NCBI GenBank assembly: GCA_000827265.1
Contig: KN834770.1
Location: 139,974-203,973 of the forward strand
Direction of reading: 5' to 3'
Origin: Collybiopsis luxurians FD-317 M1
Lineage: Eukaryota > Basidiomycota > Agaricomycetes > Agaricales > Omphalotaceae
DNA: 64,000 bases
The notes beneath the pieces were generated by a model. The model was not told the origin of the DNA. It saw nothing but the letters and a program-made list of their open reading frames with translations, and did no database searches. This document shows, piece after piece, positions 1 through 12,005 of the stretch; within the stretch, counting starts at the first letter, position 1, and every line of letters starts with the position of its first letter. The translations under genes and the position numbers were made by a program.

Positions 1-2
1 AG

Positions 3-119
3 ACGCCGATGTTGACTGGCAGATCTTTAAAACTACTGCAGGGAGAAGATGCAGAAGAAGAGGGTCTGTCTGTCGCGGTATATAAACGCTGGTTTGCTGA
101 TGCCGGAATAGTGCAATGA
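3..119 (+). CDS. 3' end of an unidentified protein-coding gene (partial)
   Basis: An open frame enters from the left edge and ends at TGA 117-119. It encodes about 38 residues, with an acidic stretch (GEDAEEE) followed by a hydrophobic/aromatic tail (AVYKRWFADAGIVQ). The residue pattern looks like a real C-terminus rather than random translation, but I do not recognise the family. The start and any upstream exons lie outside the window. Confidence is moderate for coding and nil for function. Confidence 0.5.
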   Translation, partial: TPMLTGRSLKLLQGEDAEEEGLSVAVYKRWFADAGIVQ

Positions 120-1705
120 AAAACAGTAGGTAAAATCTCTTACGAAAGTTCAAGGAACCATATGAAAACCGGGCAAGTTGTCCTGGGAGATTAGACGAAT
201 TCGGAAAAATAGGGAAGAAGAAAAATGGATTTACTCGAGTGGAAGGACCTCACATGTCTCCGTACCACATTTGAAGAGGAACCTGTGTCGGGCATCGGAC
301 ACGTCCGTATATGCACTCGTGACACGACAAGCATACAGTACAACATACAGTACAAGCAGAAATCGCAATTTGGCGCCGATCGGACGTATTAAAGCGCTTG
401 CAGCTTACTCTCTCAACTGGTAGAATCTTCATTGCCATCCTTCATTGCATCCAAGGTTTGACCAACTCATGCCGCCCCCTTCCCAACAAATTCGGCGTGT
501 CTGTAAACAGTAACCCTGCCCTAATTAAATACCAACCCAACCTATCACACTCTTTCCCTAAAACTCCAAGAACCGTGCAGAATCTCAACTGCCAATTGCA
601 TCAGGCCCTTTTTTCTACTTTCAGGCTGTATCCTAATATCAGGAATTTCCGCCGTGCAAGGGGTTAGCCGCGTAATAGCCGCCACACCAATGTTCTTTAA
701 TTTGTTACCATCTCATATCGTGATTTTTCCACATAAAGCTTCTCAATACAAGATTCCAGTCCATAGGCAACCCTTGTGGCTTCTGGAACGTAGGTAAACG
801 CTCTTTTTTCCGGCTCTTATGAGATTTCTCTTCTCCTGCTTACCACTCATCGATTAAACGGTCACGTCCTCTGAGGATCATATCACGCATTCACGACATC
901 GTCTTATTCATGGAGCTTCGCCTCAATACAGTGCTGCTGTAAATTTCAGGCCCGGAGTCGAACATCCAGCGAATATCCGATTGCAGTTCACTGCCAACGA
1001 ATGGGGGCCTCCTGCACATATGCATTTATGCCACTTACTACACTGCCGGGAAGGATTTTCACACTTCTCCGCGTTTCCCTTTGGTGGTGATCGTCCCATC
1101 ATATCGGATCCAAGGAAAGTTGTTAGATATTGTAGCCAATAACACACTAGCGAAGGTCTCGGGGTGTTGAAGCATGAAAGATCCAATCGACATATACGGT
1201 ACAGAACGGCGAATGAAAATTTTTCATCCGTATGAACTTGTCTGTTGGTCTAGCCAGGCCACGATCGTTGGATAAACTGCTCTTTTTCGCCCTTTCTTCC
1301 GTTCTGTTCCTCTCTTGACGTGGCAAGCGCAGTGTGCCTAGCTGTGACAGTCCAATTTGCAGCATTCCTCACTCTTATCATCCCACCAGAGACATTCCTA
1401 AAAGTAACATCCGATTCTTGCCTTAGTCTTGCTTTGACCCGGTCGCTCACAACTACGATCTACTATCTCCCATCCTAGAGCGATGAAACGTCATTCCTTC
1501 CTTGAGCGTTTCTCGTGGATGGTGTGGTCCGCTTAACCCAGACAATACTGGGTTTCCAGCTAAGTAATCAAATGCGTAGGCTTTGAATGACGGTGTCGAG
1601 GTACACTGGCTACGTTACCCAGTACTTGCAAGGGCTCATGCTACAGAGCGGTTACGCCTGGAAAGGCGGCTTGGTTTCCCTGATTTATTCCTCGAGGGAG
1701 TTGAC

Positions 1706-1751
1706 TCTCTTGTCGTACACCCCAAAACTCTCTTGTCATACACCCCGAAAC
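1706..1751. repeat. Two-copy 23-bp imperfect tandem duplication
   Basis: Two adjacent copies of a unit containing TCTTGTC(G/A)TACACCCC(A/G)AAAC are seen, differing at two positions. It lies outside any gene. Confidence 0.7.
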
Positions 1752-1879
1752 TCCTCCCTTTTTATTTTATCGAGGCCTGTGGGACGAATGCTAACCTCTT
1801 CGTTGTATTTACCGAGCACAAATCCGTAGCTACAGTGCCGCCGCACTTGTACAAAACCCCGAAGAACCAGACCCCGTGT

Positions 1880-1895
1880 CGGAGTCGCGACTCCG
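1880..1895. repeat. 16-bp perfect palindrome
   Basis: CGGAGTCGCGACTCCG reads identically on both strands. It lies about 45 bp before an A18 tract. No gene or obvious promoter is adjacent, so a role is not evident. Confidence 0.7.
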
Positions 1896-2237
1896 CGTTC
1901 CTTGGTGTACAATCTTACTTGCGATGACTCTGAAGAGCCAAAAAAAAAAAAAAAAACAAATAAAAGATTACGGAGCCTCCGTGTAGGCACAAAGTTACTG
2001 GTCGCTGCGATGGTGGTACATCTGCTAACATGAGTCTTTGCATTTCTAAAAATATCACATATCGATCCCCGCTATTGGGATGCAACAGGCGGCAAGTGCT
2101 GTTACCAATCGTGCTCAAAGGAATCGTTAGATGTATCGGGGCGTATTGCTTTCTCCTTTCATCAGAGCATAAACTCGGTTTCTCTGTAAAATCTTCTGCC
2201 TTTGCAATCTTTCCATTTTCGGTTCCCGACAAATTTT

Positions 2238-2322
2238 CGTATACGGTCTTGAATTCCTTTCAGAGTTTTCTCGCACCGAACTTCCGTATATTGCCTTGAA
2301 TTCCTTTCAGTTTTCTCGCAGC
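2238..2322. repeat. Imperfect tandem duplication, unit about 47 bp
   Basis: A segment beginning CGTATA and containing TTGAATTCCTTTCAG followed by TTTTCTCGCA occurs twice in a row, with a 2-nt indel between copies. It lies just downstream of the sulfite reductase stop codon, possibly in its 3' UTR. Confidence 0.7.
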
Positions 2323-2387
2323 ACCATGATCGTGTACCGTTCATTTATATATTTTACATCGTTGGGTAAATTTGTGATTTTTGTGAT

Positions 2388-5300
2388 TTACGCGTTACCC
2401 TGCGCCCAATCTAGACCCGATTTCACTGCTGTAACGTATCCTGTCCGTATGACGAAATCCCCAAAATGCTCGCCGTTATGTCGTTCGAGAGCGTAGTGCT
2501 TAATCATCGGTTCGAGTATTTCCAATATTTCCGGTTCAGTCACGTTTTCTATCCTCTGTTGAGAGAAGCTTGGTCTAAACGGAGTAAAGATGCTCACCTC
2601 GATATACTCTGGCAAGTCTTTGGCCGTAGAAACCGCCACCGAGAACCATGACGTAAACGCCAGGGGCTTTTCCAGCGAATCCAATTTCTTAAATAAAGCA
2701 TCAGCAGCCATTAGAAAATAGAAGCAAGGAATATCCTACCTCCAAGCCAACTTCGAGCACAACCGTTAGGACAGCCTGTCATCCGCATGACAATAGCATC
2801 GTTCCGTAGGCCATTTTCTTCACAAATCTTCTCAACCTTGTCTATGAGAATCGGAAGATACTGCGAGATAACAATCAGAAATGCCTCGACGGGTCATTAC
2901 GATTACTCACCCGTTCTGACTCGGCCATGGCAAGTCCTAGGATGAGAATGTAAGACAATATTCGCGCATCAACCAAGATTAAAACCTACCACACGTTGGG
3001 AAGGCAACACAGGCAGAGGAAGACAAACGAAGTCCAGAGAAATTCAAATTATCCATCTTGAATTTTGCCAGCACGCTCTTGATGTTGGGCAGGTCCTCTG
3101 AAGCAATGTCGGCAATAACAAGATGCTGGTTAGTCGTCAGACGGAAGGCGCCTTTGTGTATCTTCGCAATCTCTCTTAATCCAGCTTTGAATTCTCTTCC
3201 GGCTTCGTCCTGAATTCGGCCATTCTCAATGAACATAGTGAAATGATGTCTACCATCTTCGCCAGTTGCCCAGCCAAAGTCGTCGACGTTGCGGTCAAAT
3301 GTGAACGGTCTGGCAGGCTGTAATGAGTATCCTAAGCGTTTCTCGACCTCCGCTTTGAAGACGTCTAAGCCCATGCGGTCAATGGTGTACTTGAGGCGGG
3401 CATTCTGAAGAAAGATCTGAGTTCAAAGTGCTTTTGGAGACAAATATTCGTTCATACCTTACGACTGTAAAGGGATCACATCATCAGACGCGAAAATAAA
3501 TGACCGAAGGATAAGGTACTCACTCTTCACGATTACCGTTGTCTCGCTGGGTGAGCATGACCTTTTCGGCAACATGTTTACCCTGCTCAGGAGTACAGAA
3601 GCCGATGATATCTCCCGTCCTAGGATATGTCTTCTTGTTACCGTGGGTAGCACCCATGCCGCCACCAACGGTTACGTTGAAGCCCGTTAGCTCACCGTTA
3701 CCATCTACGATCGCGATGAATCCAAGGTCGTTGGCAAAAACGTCCACGTCATTGGTCGGGGGCACGGCGACGGCAATCTTGAATTTTCTGGGCAGATAAA
3801 ATTCACCATAGAGCGGTTCAAAGTCCTTCAACGCCTCTCCGGCGACCATCTTTTTGTCCAACCAGATTTCATGATAAGCGGTAGTTCGCGGGACGAGGTG
3901 TTGGCTGACAGAAACACAGAACTGGTGGACCTGAGCGTGGAGTTTCGACTTTGTGGGTATCGAGGAGCAGATGACGTTTCTTGACAAAGGTTATCAGAGA
4001 ACAAGTTTTTTCGAGAGCCGCAGAGAGGAGCCTACCTGTTCACATCACCGCAAGCAGCCAGAGTATCCAGCAGAACCCGATTTATATCCTGAATGGCAGG
4101 TTTGAGGTGACGCTTAATGACACCGTGGAACTGGAAAGTTTGTCTTGTCGTGATTTTGAACGTTCCAGAACCATGCTCGTCCGCGATCTGATCCATCTGC
4201 AACCATTGCTTGGGCGTACACACCCCACCTGGCATCCTCACTCGGATCATGAACGCGTACGCCGGATCGACACCCTGGGCGAGACGTTCGTCACGAATGT
4301 CACGATCATCCTGCTGATAGATACCGTGGAACTTGGTCAGTTGCCCGTCACTGGGAGCCAGAGCGCCTGTTGAAGTGTCATCTAGCCCTTCCAAGATTGT
4401 ACCGCGGAGGTAGTTGGACGCAGCTTTGATGTGCTCGTTCGTGATAGGATCGGGTTCAGCCTCTGTAACCTCGATAGAGTCCACGCCCAATGCCTTCCAA
4501 AGCTGAGGCTCCCAAGTTTTGTATCCCGTCTGATATCCATCGGCATCTTGGTCGTCACCGAGTCCCAAGGGAGCGACACGCGATCCCCCGAGCTTCTCTA
4601 ATCGGGAATCCAGGTCCTTACCGGGTTTGTTGTAGTAATGAGCATCCTCAGGACGAGGCCAGTAGTGGCTATCACCCATAGCGAAAACAGAGTAACGAAG
4701 GTTTGGAAGGAGCGCACTCTCTCCACGTGTCGTGGCTGCATTAACCGATTTGAAGAATTGACGACCGTTCTGAGGAGGCTCACCCTGGCCAGCTGTGGAA
4801 GTGACGAACGCGACATATTCCTCCTGCTGGAGACTCTCCAATGACATCGAATCCATAGTCGCGAGAGTCGTGGACAGTCCCCTCGCTTGAGCACGGTTAG
4901 ACAATCTCTTTGCTACCTTTTCCGCGTTTCCTCCATCCGAAGCATACAAAATTGTCAACGGAGGGGCATCGAGGTTACTGAGCAAGTCGTTGTAAGATTG
5001 CAACGCCTTCTTCTTCCTGACTTCCTTCACAGTTTCGCCGAGACTGCTGACAAGCTCCGTTGCCAGCTGAGGCTTGGAACGAACGAGCTGTGATAAGTGA
5101 TTCTGCCGGTCCAAAAACGCTTGAAGGTCGTTCTTGACAGCATCAGAATCAAGAGAGAAGGGTTCTTCTCCCTTAAGCTCCTTGCTGGGGTCCCAGCGAT
5201 ATAACGGCCAGTAGCCAGCGTCGACAGCGAGTTTGGTCTCCTTGAGGATGTTGAGCGCCGGAGCATCCTCACTCTCGTACGGCAAGTACGCAAGGACGAT

Positions 5301-7217
5301 AGAAGGACCAGAGAACTTGTCAGCCTCTATGAGAGCTTGGAGAACTTGGGCGTAAGAAGAGTAAATAGCCACACTGGCAACATAGACATCACCGTGATTC
5401 ATCGCGTACAGACCGACATCATGTTTGCGACGTGTGGGATCGCCAGAGTTCCGCTGAGAATAGGGAAGGGTGTCGAGAATGAGGACGTTGACATTCAAAC
5501 CTGAAGCTATGGCGTGATGAAGCCCAGACGACCCCAAATCGTACGACCAAGCATCCGAACCAATGATCCATCGGGACAAGGATGGGAAATGCGATTTCAA
5601 AGCCAGGACATGTTGGACCTCCGCCGAAGACTTTGCAGATTCAAGTCTCTTTACAATCTCGTTCCCAAGACTCCTGCTCTTAATTCCGTCATCCTTCGCC
5701 AGCACCCACTTACTGAGAAGAGAATGCAGTTCGGAATCAATCACCCCATTTTGCAGCAGATCCTGAACGGCGGCTACCAGACTAGCTCGTTCGTCGACTT
5801 GCCCACGAACACGGCCCAGAGCGAATTCAGGGCTCGTTGCAAGCTGTCCCTGAGCGGGAATAAGTTCAGGCGAGTTGGAAATTTCTAATCTCTCTCGGAA
5901 AAGGTGCGTCAGGACCTTGGTGTAGGAAAGCTCGTGCTTTGGGATATGAGGGGCCAGTGACGAGATATTTCCCTTGCTGATGGGGATCGGACCAAGTTGG
6001 AGGCGAGAAGAAGCAGAAGTGAGAGAGGATGCCTTTTGAATCACCTTGAGAATATCGGCTTCGGTAATATGCGTAGAATCTCCCAAAACACCACTAAACA
6101 CCGTGGGCCGAGCTGCTGGGTTTCTCTGCTGGAGAGCACTGACAACCTCAAGGTAAAGAGGTGTCCATTTCAATGGCCAATTCCGGATCTGTTCCAAGAC
6201 GATGACGGAAGTGACTGTCTGGGGAATGACGCTGACGATCCGCGATGGGAGTAAGGGAGTTATAAGGGATATATCGACAAAGGATACACCCTCTATGGGA
6301 GTCTTGAAAGAAGCTTTGCCCAGCGTGAATATAACGGTGGTAGGTTCGGATGAACCATTTGTCACAATTGGACAAATCGGGCGTCGAACGACATTGAGAG
6401 TATTGAGAGCAGCAGCCTCGTACGCCTTGAATAATTGCAAGGCGTTCGTGTCGTCCTCGATGAGCTCTGGGGAGTCTAGGTCGTTAGTGTGACCGTTAGT
6501 TCCGTTGGAATGGCCATTGACCCCATTGGCATGGCCATTAGTACTTTTGGAATGGCCATTAACCCCGTTAGCGTGACCATTCGCGCCATTTGAGTGACCA
6601 TTAACGCTATTAGAACGACCGTTGGCTCCATTAGAATGACCATTGGCTCCATTAGCATGCCCGTTCGCATGTCCGTTCACATGCCCTGATGGACTCTCTT
6701 CAAAGAGAAAAGAGAGCACATTTTCATCTGAGAGTTCCGTCGCTACATCTGTATCAATGCTTGAAAAGAAAGCATGAACAACTGCCCTCTTTTGGGATCG
6801 GGCCAATTTTGAAGCGAGAAGAGCATTGTCATGAGCCTGCTGAGCATTTGATGAGAGTAAGAAGTACGGGACTGCGGCCCGGAGTAGAAGAACATCGGAG
6901 AGATCGTCCTGGAGAGCAATGTGAAGAACCAATGGTGAGGAAGATAGTTCTGCAAGACGTAGAACCAGTCTGGCGAGGGTTTGGGAGTTTGATGAAGATG
7001 TAAACGAAATTAGAGATGAACTAGATGCTCCAAGAAGAGCAGCAGCGGGATCGCCACCATGAGGAACCGAGATAAGATTAGGAGTTCGCCTCGAAGAGTG
7101 AGATACTGAGGTGAATGAAGAGGCGAATTGGGAAGTAGAAGGAAGGGGAGGTAAAGAATCGACGACGGTTTCAGAGACGAGATAGGCGATACGAGCTACA
7201 GCGGCTAGGCAAGTCAT
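2388..7217 (-). CDS. MET5: Sulfite reductase [NADPH] beta subunit (hemoprotein)
   Basis: Reduces sulfite to sulfide with six electrons in assimilatory sulfur metabolism, with the flavoprotein alpha subunit (Met10) as partner; cytosolic. I joined eight exons (7217-4036, 3979-3524, 3464-3458, 3404-2990, 2936-2911, 2860-2740, 2687-2598, 2548-2388) totalling 4458 nt, 1485 aa, close to yeast Ecm17 (1442). Visible parts are an N-terminal region as in fungal Met5, an Asn-Gly-His repeat linker (about 175-244), a flavodoxin-like domain (about 750-900, [12 protein letters not shown]), and ferredoxin-like plus 4Fe-4S/siroheme domains from about 955. The four cluster cysteines are present: CVAFPTC near 1347-1353 and GCPNGC near 1392-1396. 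The third exon is only 7 nt. A CCAAT box lies on the coding strand about 185 nt upstream of the ATG. The identification is secure. Confidence 0.95.
6483..6690 (-). repeat. Coding 21-bp minisatellite (Asn-Gly-His linker) in MET5
   Basis: About nine degenerate copies of a 7-residue unit resembling V/A/T-N-G-H-S/A-N-G lie in frame inside the sulfite reductase beta subunit, between its N-terminal region and the next folded segment. The unit is polar and probably disordered, so it should act as a flexible, length-variable linker. Copies differ by single codons (NGRSNS, NGHSKS), showing a diverged rather than very recent array. Confidence 0.85.
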
Positions 7218-8537
7218 TGAAGTAGACTAGAAGAAAGAATGTTAGAATGTAATGATAATGAAGAATTGGACAAACCTTTAACGAAGAGCGCTTGCTTGTT
7301 AGTGAAAAAAATGAGAAGAGAATGGATTTACCATTTTCTTATATTTCGTCGAATTCGCGGAAAGCACCTCATTCTGAGCATATCAATTCCTCATCTCTGA
7401 TTGGCTAGAATGTATTATGTAAGCAATTTATTCCTACTCAAGCCACAGTCTCTAGACCCCAATATAAAGGTCCCCGTGTTGGTCCGCAAAGCATCCCATA
7501 GCCATTATTCATCTCCGTTCGTGACCTAGAGTAGATGTACCCTGTGCCACTCTAGTGCTCGCAGCTCCTCGCGATCCATTTCCATGTCATACCCTGCATC
7601 TCTTCCATTAGCAGGCACCTGGAGTTTCCTTAAGAGTTATTCGATCCTTTTATTTCTAGTGTGCATAGACCTCGACTTTCTTTGGACAGTTCTTTCGAGG
7701 CCCAGACTTGGCTAAACGTCGCCCTTACTTGGCGGAATCCAACGGAACTCGTATCAATCCGATGCTTTTTCGTCATACGGCCAGCTCCCATGCATCTACC
7801 AGATTGTTTCTGCCGTGATCCTGACCCTTCCTTTATTGGAAGAACAAATCGGAATCAAGTCTTGGTGATTGCTTGAAAATTGACTCGCTGAAGGTTTCCC
7901 AACTCGGTCGTCACGACATCAATAACACGATCGGCGAAACGTTGATATTTATGTTTGAATCTAAACTTCCTAGGTGCTAAGGCGAAGGGGGGTGAAGCTT
8001 ACTAGCTACTACTGTGCTCACCAATTGCGAATAAATTGTCCATACTAGATGTGTCTGAGATGTTATTATCCTCGTTGCCAGTACTGCACCTTTCTCTCGT
8101 TGTTGAAAATTCAAAATGAAGGCCCCGTGTTTGCCTTTGCAAGGAGAATCTTTAAAAAAGAAGAATTTAGGACCTGCTGCATACTTTTTCGGAGAATCAC
8201 AAACTTGGAGCTTGGTATAACCGGTATACATGGGTAGCCCTTATGAGGACCCTTATGGACCTCCCTCCACTTCTAATCTACAGACTCCCACTAGTCTCCC
8301 TTTTGAGAATATTCTCGTGCAATGTCCGCTGAGACCGACTCGGAAGACTACCGTGACTCTCCCTCCTCCCAAATACTATCCTTCCCTGTTTCGCGTCGCG
8401 ACGCGTTGGTCTAAGTAAGGTAATCGAGTCACGTGGACCCTAATGGCGGGATGCAAGCTGCGCCTCTGATGTTGTCGTCGCAGACACACTTTTTTTTCGC
8501 CCTCTCATACTTCCCAACGACATAAACTCTCAAAAAC
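7218..8537. other. Divergent intergenic region between MET5 and the PQ-loop gene
   Basis: 1.3 kb with no credible exon on either strand. It should hold both promoters. A CCAAT box (as ATTGG on plus) sits at 7400-7404, on the MET5 side, and a CACGTG at 8430-8435 on the PQ-loop side. Nothing else is recognised. Confidence 0.5.
8430..8435. promoter_or_regulatory. CACGTG E-box palindrome upstream of the PQ-loop gene
   Basis: The sequence GTCACGTGGAC lies 102 nt before the ATG at 8538. CACGTG is the core site of bHLH factors such as Cbf1. Function here is inferred from position only. Confidence 0.4.
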
Positions 8538-9764
8538 ATGATTACTACGCCAGGCTGGCTATCTACGGCAGCTTCAATTGGAATGGCAGTTGGGCCTCCG
8601 CTCGTTCGTCACTTTCTTCCCGGAGCACATGCTTCAGCTGAAATGCTCTGTTCATCCTGCCATAGGTATACGCGGACCAGGCCTACAGCATCGTGAGGAA
8701 AAAGTTTGTACTGTTAAGAGTTGGTCCACCTTTCCCTAGTATTGAAGTAGATTGGTATGAATCAGAGACTCGACGGGATTTTCGAGAGACGTCTGTGCCA
8801 TTTTGTTCGTTGTTTCTTTGTCCCGTCTCTCTCTTATCTAATTCTGTCTTGCTTTACAAAAAGGTTAATAGCGAACATTACACGATGCTTTTTCTGGTTG
8901 GGGTAAACGATGTGCTGCACAAGACTTGGAAGTACGCTGACAGTCCGTTGCAGCGATCAATTCGAGCTGGCATTATTGTTCCAGTCCATTTTTATGATTC
9001 TAGCCCAAGTGCGTATCTTACGACCAAGTTAGCATGTTAATTTACGTGTGATTACCTAGCTTGCATTGCTGTACATCTGTATATTATACCGCCCTCGAAT
9101 CAGTCCAGAGAATTTAGGTACTTCAAGTAGAATCATGTCATTCTGGCAGTGGTCGGCTTATCCGCAATACATCGAGTTTTTGGCCGGTCTAATGTGAGTG
9201 AGACCTTTTCAACCGCGAAGCTTTACTCACATTTTGGACTGCCAGACTTTTTCAAGCCATACTGTTTTTGATATTCGGTCGGACCCCAGTGTTTGTTTCG
9301 CTACTTGGATTTGTAGCCCTCGGGTTGGAAAGTACTCTTCCTATACCTCAACTCATCAGGTAAGGCGGCCGAAGTACCAGTTTAATATTCAATTCTGATA
9401 GTCTCGCAGTAATTATAAGCAGAGATCGTTGTATGGTTTTCGAATGTCAACATTACTTGGATGGCTTGGAGGAGATTCGTTCAAGTAAGCTTTTTCTAAT
9501 TTGTGACTCTTTTGTTTACCTACCGGCGTTCAGGACTGCATACTTTTTCCTTCAAGGATCACCCTTGCAGTTCCGGGTCTGTGCTATCTTCCAGCTTTCG
9601 GTTGATTTTGGTAAGCAGGTTTTAGCATCGACGTGCCATATTTGTATTTATCCCTTGGTGCAGCCATTCTAGGGCAAAGGATTATGTACGGAAATCCGCC
9701 CCCACCTCCAGTTCTCACTGAAGAAGAGGATTTGGAGCAGGCTTTGGCCTTAGCGGAGGAATGA
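8538..9764 (+). CDS. PQ-loop repeat membrane protein (SLC66A2/PQLC1-like, yeast Any1 family)
   Basis: Ten short exons joined by hand (8538-8603, 8666-8703, 8766-8804, 8864-8902, 8954-9008, 9060-9193, 9246-9359, 9410-9484, 9534-9610, 9664-9764) give exactly 738 nt, 245 aa. The protein is mostly hydrophobic and shows the two PQ-loop segments of the family: an N-terminal GPPLVYADQAYSIVRKKD and a second STLPIPQLISNYKQRSLYGFR, followed by a WLGGDSFKTAYFF helix. These are predicted seven-helix proteins; the PQLC1/Any1 branch acts in endomembranes and has been linked genetically to phospholipid flippases. Transport substrate is not deducible. The tail is short and acidic (EEEDLEQALALAEE). Ten exons in 1.2 kb is intron-rich even for a basidiomycete. 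Confidence 0.85.
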
Positions 9765-9991
9765 GGTTGCAGTGTAAATGCTTTGGTGCTTTAAGTTAGA
9801 CATTATCCTCGTAAACATTTACTCTTTCAGTGCTTAACTTTGCGACTCCCTATCGAGCGCGAAAGATTAATGAACAGCGTCCATATTCTAGTCATGCATA
9901 AATAGATGTTTAACATCCATTGGTAGTAAGTGTGAATGTCTAAGATCCGTTTGTGTGTATTCCATCCATTTCGTCCAAGTCTTTCTTCGCT

Positions 9992-11571
<1,580 letters not shown>

Positions 11572-12005
11572 AGTATGTTTCAACTTGGAGATACAATTGG
11601 CTTTAGGTAGAACGATGGGTGGAGATAAATATCGTAGTCAACCTAAAGTTACGACAGGCTTAGAGTGTGATGGTTGAGCAGATGAGAATTCACGATAGTA
11701 GGGGGCGCAGAAAGAGTACTCAGATCCTGATGGGATTGTGGTGGTTGGAGGAAAAGATGTAAAAATGACTCGAGTGATCAGATTCATTGGTCGTCAAGCA
11801 CTGGGTCAGCTGACAAAATTTGGGCCCTGCAATAATATTGATACAGTGTATAGATTCAAAATTCTGAATTATTAATTATTTTTGGGCTTTGGTACTATGC
11901 ATTATTATCAAGTCCTGCGCTCGGGCGCTTACAGTGCTCGAAACATCAAACATCCGGCGCTTAGGCCTTTTCAATACTTTTCCATGATCTAGTGAACGTG
12001 TTTTC
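11572..12005. promoter_or_regulatory. Divergent promoter region between PP1 and the large disordered-protein gene
   Basis: 434 nt without coding content. It must carry both promoters; an AT-rich patch with ATTATTAATTATT lies around 11868-11881. No specific element can be assigned. Confidence 0.4.

Larger units (their letters stand above)
120..2387. other. Gene-poor stretch of 2.3 kb
   Basis: No frame here has conserved-looking protein content or convincing splice-joined exons. It contains a 16-bp perfect palindrome at 1880-1895, an A18 tract near 1940-1957, and two short imperfect tandem duplications (1706-1751 and 2238-2322). The last part presumably includes the 3' UTR of the sulfite reductase gene. 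I see no terminal repeats or transposase remnants. Confidence 0.5.

Noticed and set aside
5514..5888. Plus-strand frame of 124 residues
   Set aside because: It lies wholly antisense to the MET5 coding exon and is a shadow.
6476..6690. CRISPR-like or intergenic satellite array
   Set aside because: The repeats are in frame inside the sulfite reductase gene, diverged codon by codon, with no unique spacers; this is a coding minisatellite in a eukaryote.
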